NCBI GenBank assembly: GCA_964424715.1
Contig: CAYRJW010000057.1
Span: 1-10,865 of the forward strand
From: JAMHZE01 sp964424715
GTDB taxonomy: Bacteria > Pseudomonadota > Alphaproteobacteria > Rickettsiales > UBA8987
Length of the DNA: 10,865 nucleotides
Direction: 5' to 3'
Shown: positions 5,563 to 10,865 of the stretch, in pieces
Layout: each line of letters starts with the position of its first letter
Numbering within the stretch: the stretch's first letter is position 1
The notes under the pieces: model-generated
What the model saw: the letters and a program-made list of their open reading frames with translations, nothing else
Database searches by the model: none
What the model was told of the DNA's origin: nothing
Program-made: the position numbers and the translations under genes

Positions 5563-6135
5563 ATGTCCGCTTTTAAAAAATATAATGACAAGCAAGGCTT
5601 TGACCATGTCTGTCATACAACCACAGGCTACCGCTGCCTGAGCAAGATCATTTCTCCCGAGGATCTCGGCAAAAAGATCTACTTCTTCGCAAAACACATA
5701 GTAGGCAAGGATGGCCGTCCTTATACCGGGATAGGCTTTGAGAGCGACGAGAGTTTCAACAAAAAAGAACTGGCCGAAAAAGTAAAGCTCGATCTCATAG
5801 CTTTCGGCTTTAGTGAGATCTTCTCAATTTCCGGTTGCACCAAAGGTGATCTTGCTTTCGCCCTTCAGGCAACGCCCTATCCCAATTCCATCGAGTTCCG
5901 CGTCCACGCCGGTGCTGATGGCATGATAATGATATTCGATGCCCTGCATGATCTTGTCTCCCGCGAGGCCATAGATTTCGTCCGCGATCAGGAGCAGGAC
6001 CTTGAGAACAGCCTGTTCCAGTCCATCATGGCCACAATGGGCGATGAACTCCGCAAAGGCCCCGGCGGCGAAGAACGCGCCCTCAAAAAAGCCCGCGAAC
6101 TTTCCAGTTATTTTGTGAACGGGTTACCGGTTTAG
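5563..6135 (+). CDS. Hypothetical protein, 190 residues, behind a CtrA-type promoter
   Basis: I do not recognise this family. The protein is soluble, with no signal peptide or membrane segment. It has a mixed alpha/beta first half (for example KIYFFAKHIVG at 38-48 and YTGIGFESDESFNKKELAEK at about 54-73), a middle stretch with Ser-Gly-Cys (SISGCTKGDL, about 88-97) and a strand-like IEFRVHAGADGMIMIFDAL (about 110-128). The C-terminal part is helical and charged, with a GPGGEERALKKARE segment (166-179). The start is supported by AGGT at 5554-5557. Codon choice and GC resemble argB and addB more than the AT-rich unknown genes to the left, so it looks like a long-resident gene. The CtrA-type promoter suggests a cell-cycle, motility or envelope-linked role, but nothing in the protein itself shows one. 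Confidence 0.82.
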   Translation: MSAFKKYNDKQGFDHVCHTTTGYRCLSKIISPEDLGKKIYFFAKHIVGKDGRPYTGIGFESDESFNKKELAEKVKLDLIAFGFSEIFSISGCTKGDLAFALQATPYPNSIEFRVHAGADGMIMIFDALHDLVSREAIDFVRDQEQDLENSLFQSIMATMGDELRKGPGGEERALKKARELSSYFVNGLPV

Positions 6136-6170
6136 TTTCAAACTTCACAAATAATATCGCCCACCAATCT

Positions 6171-6244
6171 TTCCCTCTCCCTAGAGGGGAGAGGACATAT
6201 TTTCTTAGCAATTTATTGCTTAGAAAATATTGGTGAGGGTGAAG
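6171..6244. repeat. Palindromic intergenic repeat, copy 1, with a nested palindrome
   Basis: CCTCTCCC (6174-6181) pairs with GGGAGAGG (6187-6194), and the element ends in GGTGAGGGTGAAG (6232-6244). Between these parts lies a second palindrome: ATATTTTCTTAGCAAT (6197-6212), two bases, then ATTGCTTAGAAAATAT (6215-6230), 15 of 16 pairs. Copy 2 at 6316-6355 lacks this insert, so it looks like one palindrome landed inside another. It lies between the convergent 5563 gene and addB and could limit read-through. Confidence 0.7.
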
Positions 6245-6315
6245 CAGGTAGAATTTAATTAGAATATATTATTTAATGATAAAATTTATTGGTCTGGCGA
6301 TTTAATAATATCCGC

Positions 6316-6355
6316 CTTCCACCCTCACCCTACCCTCTCCCCTCAAGGGAGAGGG
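6316..6355. repeat. Palindromic intergenic repeat, copy 2, inverted
   Basis: Read on the minus strand it is the same as copy 1 without the nested insert: a GGGAGAGGG/CCCTCTCCC stem (6347-6355 with 6333-6341, 9 perfect pairs, 5-base loop) followed by GGTGAGGGTGGAAG. Copies 1 and 2 face each other across about 70 AT-rich bases, so the whole 6171-6355 block can form one large foldback. It lies 14 bases past the addB stop. No U-run follows the stem in the addB direction, so it is not a standard intrinsic terminator. Confidence 0.7.
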
Positions 6356-6368
6356 AGAAAAATCGAAA

Positions 6369-9302
6369 TCACTCTATCCTCTCTAAATGCTGATGATCAT
6401 CGAACTCCGGCTGCAGCTCTGGGTTTGGGCGTATCAGGAAAGGTGTCTGCGGGTTGTTTATATCCTTAATTAAATTTTTCAATTCAACATCTATCTCAGC
6501 GACCTTCTCATTCAGGTCTATATCATGATATATTTTCTTATCCGGCCCTTTGTTGGAATAGGAAAAATTATAATAGATGATATTGCCGAAATCATAATTC
6601 GAGAAACCAGTTTCCCCGAACGCATTATGCTTCGCCATATAGGCTTCCAGCAATAGCTGCGGCGCGGCAAGCCTTGCCACCTGCGCCTTGGCCGGTATCC
6701 GGCCTGTTTTGTAATCAGCGATGTTTATATCGCCATCCAGCGTAACCTCTATCCTGTCGGCCTTGCATATCAGTGTGAAGCCATTAACATCCATCCTGCC
6801 TGCGGCTTCGGGGATAAGCTTGCGTAAAGCCTTAACATCCTCCCGCTCCACCTCAACGAACCATTTGGATATCTCTGATATCTGGTTCAGCCATGCGGGG
6901 TTAACAAGGTTCCGTTTATCCATCTGGGCATAGGTCTCGCCAACTATGCGCATGAACTCAGCATGGGTCATCCTCGCCTCATCCAGCGCGTGCCATTTGG
7001 TGAACTCCTCTAATATCTTATGCACAAAATTACCGTAATCCGAAGCCTCCGGCTCGGTATCAAGCTCATCCAGCGGCCGCAAACGCAATATCTCGGAAGC
7101 ATATACGCCATAAGGATTTTTCAGCAGTCTCTCTATTTTTGTAACCGAAAGACTCGCAAACCTTGCCTCCAGCGGCGGCCTCGGATAAGGCTTTGCAACC
7201 CTTTTAAGCTCGACCACATTCATCGATTCAAGATATTCAGCATATATCTTCTCAGCCTCCATGCGGCTTCCTGTCTTGGCCTCGTGGAATATCTTCAGCC
7301 GCGTCAGGAATGGCGATTCTATCAAAGCCTCGCCGGAACTATATCTGCTGTGGGTTATGAACACTTCACCATGATGCAGATGCGTTGCAAAATCATGCGC
7401 CGAAAGCGATATCGCATCTTCCTCCAGCGGCAGTTCCATCTCGCGGAACATCCTGCGGTTCAGCCACGGCGAGAACTTACCCGAAGGCCAGCTTCCAAGC
7501 GTCAGGTCCGCCAGTATCGCCACATCAAAACATTGCAGCCGTGCCTCCTGCGGACTTAAGATGACCGCACTTCTCGCCGGCTTATATTTCGCCCATATCT
7601 TNNNNNNNNNNTTCCTGCCCGATATTATTACCCTGATACAATCGGCATACAAACTGGTTTCCACCAGTTGCTCATTGCCGTTAGAGAAATTATTTATGGT
7701 CTCTAATATGAGTTGCCAGTTCTCATTCTCTTCGGCATCAATACCTGCAAGCTCAGCTATATCGTAAGTACATTTTACCAATTGCGAAAGCTCATGGCGA
7801 TTTTCATTACCTAATGTTTGCGAGGCTTTATATATACTCTCAAGAACACCCGTCATTGCGAGCGACCATCGGGAGCGCGGCAATCCATCGAGTATCTCGG
7901 ATGGATGGATTACCGCGTCGGCGATGCCTCCTCGCAATGACGGCAATTTTTCAAAAACCTCGGACAAATATCTTATATTATTCTTCCGAACTTCCCTTAT
8001 CTCAAATCCCTCTATCTCCGCGGAATTCACCGCATCAAAATACCCCATCTTCAATATCGCCAGCAGGTCGGTTATCCTAAAACCCTCGGATATCAGCCGC
8101 GCAACAGCCAGAAGGAACTTCCCCTCACGCGTTCTGTCCAGTGTCTGACCGGAAGAATCATCGGCGTCTATATCGTATATATTCAGCGCGAGGCCTACCT
8201 TTTCGGCTATATCCCGGTTATTGGTTATCAGCGCCACTTTCTTCCCCTCACCCATTTTATGGCGTATCATGGCGGCGATCATTTTGCTTTCATGTATCTC
8301 GTTCTCGGCCTCGATAAGCTTTATCCAGCCAAGCCCGCCTTCGGCTATTTTACTATGCTTCCAAGATTCTATCGAAGTGGCAGGCCGCATTATATTGCTG
8401 ATATACCCCTCCCTCACATCATCACTTTTTGCACCGATGAATTTTATATCACCCCGCTGAACACCAAGCGTTTCCAGCAATCTTCTGATATGCTTCTGGT
8501 GGCTTACCGGGTTTTTGTCAGAACCTGCCTCGTCCCATTCAGAACCGCTCATATGCATATCGATATATGGCAATATCACATAGCCATTTTCCATTTCCGA
8601 TATCGCCTTCATCAGCCGCCGCGTTGCCGGTATCGAACCGGTGGAACCAGCAATAAATACTTCCCCCACCTGCACTTCCTCAGCAAGGTGGCGTGAATAT
8701 AAACTTAATATCTTATTGGTCCTGCGCGCATTGTCGGTAACGCCAAGTTCATCCAGCATCTTCGGATAATTATCAAAAACCGACCGTATAAAATCCAGAC
8801 TTATCTGGCGATGTTTTGAAAGTTCTTCCGGTAGGATATTCTCAAGACTGCCAATAGTAAGTTCATGCTTCTCAACATCATCCAGCAAAGTTGCAAGTGA
8901 TGACGCAAGCTTGAGGCTGGCCTCAAAGCTGATCTCGCCGAGGTCAAAGCTGCCCGCGCTGTTCTTCCTTATCATATCGGCAAGAATAAAAAGCCGTTTC
9001 TCGCTGCTTATCGCCGGTCTTATTTCCTGATATATCTTATTGCGCAGGCTGGCCGCAATTTCCATCCCGCTTTCATCAAGGCTGCCAAGCGAGAATATCT
9101 CCGGCATTATCAGCGCTTTTTCCGGCGCTATCTCCACGAAGTATTCTTTCATCTTCAGCACCGAACGGCGGTTCGGCAATATTATCTTAACGGCGGCAAG
9201 TGAAAGTATATCGCCCTTTTTAAGGTCATAGATATATGTCGCAAGCAGTTTCAAAAAGTTTTCCTGCGGGGCGATAGTGTAAATATTTTTTTGATTTATC
9301 AT
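6369..9302 (-). CDS. addB: AddB subunit of the AddAB double-strand-break repair helicase-nuclease
   Basis: AddB works with AddA to unwind and resect broken DNA ends and load RecA. This 977-residue protein fits the alphaproteobacterial AddB type, about 1000 residues. The N terminus (NIYTIAPQENFLKLLA, LPNRRSVLKMKEYF) is the inactivated helicase-like part, without a Walker A motif. The middle has the family blocks PQEARL (584-589) and LGSWP (602-606). The C terminus is a RecB-type nuclease with D849 in KADRIE and D863/K865 in IADYKTG. Residues 564-567 fall in an N run, and residues 454-485 are encoded by an inserted palindromic repeat. The ATG is right next to the conserved start of the family; no Shine-Dalgarno is visible. 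In most alphaproteobacteria addA follows addB directly. Here the gene ends against a convergent unknown gene, so addA must be elsewhere or absent. Confidence 0.93.
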   Translation of the reverse strand: MINQKNIYTIAPQENFLKLLATYIYDLKKGDILSLAAVKIILPNRRSVLKMKEYFVEIAPEKALIMPEIFSLGSLDESGMEIAASLRNKIYQEIRPAISSEKRLFILADMIRKNSAGSFDLGEISFEASLKLASSLATLLDDVEKHELTIGSLENILPEELSKHRQISLDFIRSVFDNYPKMLDELGVTDNARRTNKILSLYSRHLAEEVQVGEVFIAGSTGSIPATRRLMKAISEMENGYVILPYIDMHMSGSEWDEAGSDKNPVSHQKHIRRLLETLGVQRGDIKFIGAKSDDVREGYISNIMRPATSIESWKHSKIAEGGLGWIKLIEAENEIHESKMIAAMIRHKMGEGKKVALITNNRDIAEKVGLALNIYDIDADDSSGQTLDRTREGKFLLAVARLISEGFRITDLLAILKMGYFDAVNSAEIEGFEIREVRKNNIRYLSEVFEKLPSLRGGIADAVIHPSEILDGLPRSRWSLAMTGVLESIYKASQTLGNENRHELSQLVKCTYDIAELAGIDAEENENWQLILETINNFSNGNEQLVETSLYADCIRVIISGRXXXXKIWAKYKPARSAVILSPQEARLQCFDVAILADLTLGSWPSGKFSPWLNRRMFREMELPLEEDAISLSAHDFATHLHHGEVFITHSRYSSGEALIESPFLTRLKIFHEAKTGSRMEAEKIYAEYLESMNVVELKRVAKPYPRPPLEARFASLSVTKIERLLKNPYGVYASEILRLRPLDELDTEPEASDYGNFVHKILEEFTKWHALDEARMTHAEFMRIVGETYAQMDKRNLVNPAWLNQISEISKWFVEVEREDVKALRKLIPEAAGRMDVNGFTLICKADRIEVTLDGDINIADYKTGRIPAKAQVARLAAPQLLLEAYMAKHNAFGETGFSNYDFGNIIYYNFSYSNKGPDKKIYHDIDLNEKVAEIDVELKNLIKDINNPQTPFLIRPNPELQPEFDDHQHLERIE
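7602..7611. other. Assembly gap inside addB
   Basis: Ten N bases covering codons 564-567. The addB frame is the same on both sides, so the given length is at least compatible with an intact gene. Confidence 0.9.
7850..7943. repeat. 94-bp palindromic repeat inserted in frame within addB
   Basis: The ends CCGTCATTGCGAG (7850-7862) and CTCGCAATGACGG (7931-7943) are perfect 13-bp inverted copies. Inside, CGCGGCAATCCATC (7876-7889) faces GATGGATTACCGCG (7904-7917), 13 of 14 matches, and the tip is CGAG-TAT-CTCG (7889-7899). In the addB direction it is read without a stop as residues 454-485, including LRGGIADAVIHPSE and LDGLPRSRWSLAMTG, a segment unlike the protein around it. In Rickettsia, palindromic elements (RPE) inserted in frame in protein genes are well known; this has the same behaviour, although I cannot say it is the same family. 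Confidence 0.85.
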
Positions 9303-9345
9303 AAAATTTATGGGAGTTTAAAACAATAATCCAAAAGCATCAACC

Positions 9346-10104
9346 ATGAATGAAATTAAAAGGGCCGATGAGATCCAGTTCACCGTAAAGGGTGCCGACA
9401 TGCAGTATGTCGAGGTTGTTCTGAAGCCGGAGCAGTCGGTAATATCCCAGCCCGGCGCGATGATGTACATGGAACAGGGCATCCAGATGACCACAAAATT
9501 CACCGACGGCTCTGACAAGAGCAGCGGCGTGATAGGCGCCCTCAGCAACATGGGCAAGCGTTATATGGCCGGCGAGAATCTGGCCGTTACCTTCTTCACC
9601 AACAATGATAAGGTCCCACATAAAATAGGTTTTGCGGGCAGCTATCTGGGCAAGATACAGGCGATAGACCTAAGCCAGTCCGGCGGCGAGATATTATGCC
9701 AGCGCGGCGCGTTCCTGTGTTCAGCAAGGGGAACTTCCTTAAGCGTCGGATTCAGCAAAAAGCTTGGCTTCGGCCTGTTCAGCGGCGAAGGGTTCATCCT
9801 GCAGAAACTCTCCGGCGATAACATAGTTTTTGTCCACGCCTCCGGCGGGATAGAGGAATTCAACCTTGAAAAAGGCCAGGTGCTTTTCGTCGATAGCGGC
9901 AGCTTAGTTGGCTTCCAGACCGGCGTTAATTTTGATATAAAGACCGTCCGCGGCGTAAAGAACATCATGTTCGGCGGCGAGGAACTGTTCCTCACCCAAC
10001 TTACCGGCCCCGGCAAGGTCTGGGTCCAAAGCCTGCCTTACAGCAGATTGGTTGGCCAGATAACGGCATCAGTACTGAGTGTGGTTGCGGGAAAGAAGGG
10101 TTGA
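9346..10104 (+). CDS. AIM24 / TIGR00266 family protein
   Basis: A 252-residue cytosolic protein of the AIM24 (TIGR00266, formerly DUF124) family, a beta-helix-like fold related to tryptophan RNA-binding attenuator protein. Its biochemical role in bacteria is not established; the yeast homologue is mitochondrial. Family hallmarks are VKGADMQYVEVVL (14-26), PGAMMYMEQGI (36-46), the Gly-rich GLFSGEGFILQKLSG (143-157), FVHASGG (162-168) and LTGPGKVWVQSLP (219-231). There is no signal peptide. The first ~12 residues are variable in the family, so the start is fairly but not completely certain; no Shine-Dalgarno is visible before ATG 9346. The gene diverges from addB across only 43 bases and converges with ccmE, seven bases past its own stop. 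Confidence 0.93.
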   Translation: MNEIKRADEIQFTVKGADMQYVEVVLKPEQSVISQPGAMMYMEQGIQMTTKFTDGSDKSSGVIGALSNMGKRYMAGENLAVTFFTNNDKVPHKIGFAGSYLGKIQAIDLSQSGGEILCQRGAFLCSARGTSLSVGFSKKLGFGLFSGEGFILQKLSGDNIVFVHASGGIEEFNLEKGQVLFVDSGSLVGFQTGVNFDIKTVRGVKNIMFGGEELFLTQLTGPGKVWVQSLPYSRLVGQITASVLSVVAGKKG

Positions 10105-10111
10105 CTGTCCT

Positions 10112-10558
10112 TTATTTCTTAAGCGAACGCTCTATCTCCGGCGGCATATATTTTTCATCATGCTTTGTAATCAGCTGTATTGCGCTGAAATAGACCTTTC
10201 CACCATCTTCCACCTTCAGATTCCCCTGCGCCACTACCCCCTGCCCCTCGCGGAACATCGGTGGGAGAAGGCCGTTATACTTTATCTCAAGATCAGCGGC
10301 AAAGTCGGTTATCAAAAAATCATGCCCCTCGCCGGAGTTCTTGTAGGAACCCTGCTTCACCATGCCCCCCACCCTAACTGGCTTGTGCAGAAGCTTTTCA
10401 AACCTTGGTGCATCACCGGTGCGGATGACCTCGATATCTTTGGGTGGATAGAAATATATCAGATTATCCCGAAAATTATTCAGAAGGATGAATGTGCCGG
10501 TAAATATACTGGCAAGGCTTACAAGGACTATTATCAGGCGTTTGTGTTTTGGTTTCAT
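10112..10558 (-). CDS. ccmE: Cytochrome c-type biogenesis protein CcmE (haem chaperone)
   Basis: CcmE carries haem in the periplasm from the CcmABCD complex to the CcmF/H ligase that attaches it to apocytochrome c. The 148-residue protein has one N-terminal membrane anchor (about 8-27, LIIVLVSLASIFTGTFILL) and then a periplasmic beta-barrel domain: VRVGGMVKQGS (61-71), FLITDF (81-86), MFREGQGVVAQG (101-112) and the flexible haem-binding tail TKHDEKYMPPE (131-141). H133 is the covalent haem ligand and Y137 the accompanying tyrosine of the family. The length is normal. It follows ccmD by 49 bases, so the two are probably co-transcribed. The RBS is weak. The 3' end is seven bases from the convergent AIM24 gene. 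Confidence 0.95.
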   Translation of the reverse strand: MKPKHKRLIIVLVSLASIFTGTFILLNNFRDNLIYFYPPKDIEVIRTGDAPRFEKLLHKPVRVGGMVKQGSYKNSGEGHDFLITDFAADLEIKYNGLLPPMFREGQGVVAQGNLKVEDGGKVYFSAIQLITKHDEKYMPPEIERSLKK

Positions 10559-10566
10559 ATTTTTAT

Positions 10567-10595
10567 TGGAAACTGGAATTTTTTTCTAGTTTCCA
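10567..10595. repeat. 12-bp hairpin between ccmD and ccmE
   Basis: TGGAAACTGGAA (10567-10578) and TTCTAGTTTCCA (10584-10595) pair over 12 positions with one G-T mismatch and a 5-base T loop. It fills most of the 49-base spacer, nine bases before the ccmE ATG. It could temper read-through or translation of ccmE, or be a small repeat. Confidence 0.5.
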
Positions 10596-10607
10596 GCTTC
10601 CCTTCCG

Positions 10608-10727
10608 TCATTGATCTTTTTTCTGTTTTCTATAGGAAAGGCATATCCTCACCACAAGCACACCTAACAGCCCGAACGCCGCGGCATAGCACGCTATTAT
10701 ATAGTTCAAATTACCATCTATCTGCAT
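10608..10727 (-). CDS. ccmD: Haem exporter protein CcmD
   Basis: This is a 39-residue single-span membrane protein: MQIDGNLNYIIACYAAAFGL, then LGVLVVRICL and a basic tail SYRKQKKDQ. CcmD is a tiny inner-membrane subunit that helps release haem-loaded CcmE from the CcmABC complex. The family has little sequence identity, but the layout is typical: an aromatic/Ala stretch (NYIIACYAAAFG), one helix at about 9-29, and a charged cytoplasmic tail. The position directly upstream of ccmE, on the same strand, supports the call. ccmC, which often precedes ccmD, is not upstream; a tRNA gene on the other strand is. The ATG is preceded by a weak GGGC about six bases upstream. Confidence 0.8.
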   Translation of the reverse strand: MQIDGNLNYIIACYAAAFGLLGVLVVRICLSYRKQKKDQ

Positions 10728-10776
10728 AAAAGCCCGGAATTGCGGTTAATCATGCCCAACTTGTTATATTTACTTT

Positions 10777-10805
10777 TTGACAAAAGCAAATTGTTTATTT
10801 ATAAG
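10777..10805 (+). promoter_or_regulatory. Sigma-70 promoter of the tRNA-Ile gene
   Basis: TTGACA (10777-10782), a 17-base spacer and TATAAG (10800-10805) form a nearly ideal promoter. Transcription would start about 10812, some 13 bases before the mature tRNA. The next bases (GCG) form a GC-rich start region, as in promoters under growth-rate control. The divergent ccmD promoter must share this 97-base spacer. Confidence 0.75.
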
Positions 10806-10824
10806 GCGTTTCCACCATTTCTAT

Positions 10825-10865
10825 GGGGCTATAGCTCAGTTGGTTAGAGCGCACGGCTGATAACC
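10825..10865 (+). tRNA. tRNA-Ile (anticodon GAU), 5' half
   Basis: The acceptor strand GGGGCTA (10825-10831), T8-A9, the D arm GCTC-AGTTGGTTA-GAGC (10834-10850), the anticodon stem CACGG (10852-10856) and the loop CTGATAA (10857-10863) with anticodon GAT at 10859-10861 are all in place. The gene runs off the right edge after the first two bases of the 3' anticodon stem. tRNA-Ile(GAU) often lies in the 16S-23S spacer, but here the upstream sequence is ccmD and a dedicated promoter, not a 16S gene. Confidence 0.93.

Noticed and set aside
6333..6368. Intrinsic terminator of addB
   Set aside because: The stem is strong, but in the addB direction the T run comes before the stem, not after it.
7020..7559. 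179-codon plus-strand ORF opposite addB
   Set aside because: Antisense shadow within addB, Arg/Gln-rich with no domain signal.
10079..10729. 216-codon plus-strand ORF opposite ccmE and ccmD
   Set aside because: It is antisense to two recognisable genes, overlaps the AIM24 end, and has no family features.

Overview
The window looks like a scaffold from an alphaproteobacterium of moderate-to-low GC, probably assembled from metagenomic or draft data, since there are two short N runs inside genes. The pointers to Alphaproteobacteria are an AddB of the alphaproteobacterial type, CcmD/CcmE cytochrome c maturation proteins, and two perfect CtrA-type boxes (TTAA-N7-TTAAC), each 10 bases upstream of an extended -10 element. 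Arginine biosynthesis (argB) and cytochrome c maturation genes argue against an extremely reduced endosymbiont. The many intergenic palindromes, one of them inside a coding sequence, recall the repeat-rich genomes of Rickettsiales and their relatives. I cannot place the genus.

Layout. 1-501 (minus): 5' part of gcvT, interrupted by an N run that is too short. 502-886: a palindromic element and small repeats, no gene. 887-1792 (plus): a response regulator fused to an RsbW-like ATPase/kinase domain. 1905-2771 and 2892-3740 (plus): two unrecognised, mostly helical cytosolic proteins, each with its own promoter; the second promoter has a CtrA box. 3741-4329: a promoter followed by a candidate structured RNA of about 172 nt (3876-4047), then a 119-bp palindromic element and a degenerate heptamer repeat. 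4330-5289 (minus): argB. 5290-5562: a second heptamer array and a CtrA-box promoter reading right. 5563-6135 (plus): an unrecognised 190-residue protein. 6136-6368: a pair of inverted palindromic repeats, one with another palindrome nested in it. 6369-9302 (minus): addB with a 94-bp palindromic repeat read through in frame. 9346-10104 (plus): an AIM24/TIGR00266 protein. 10112-10727 (minus): ccmE and the tiny ccmD. 10825 to the end (plus): the 5' half of tRNA-Ile(GAU) behind a strong sigma-70 promoter.

The genes do not form one pathway. Most are monocistronic housekeeping genes (glycine cleavage, arginine synthesis, double-strand-break repair, haem delivery to cytochrome c) separated by repeat-rich spacers. 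The most distinctive signals are the near-identical CtrA-type promoters in front of two unrelated unknown genes, the structured RNA candidate next to one of them, and several families of mobile-looking palindromes, including one that adds about 31 residues to AddB.
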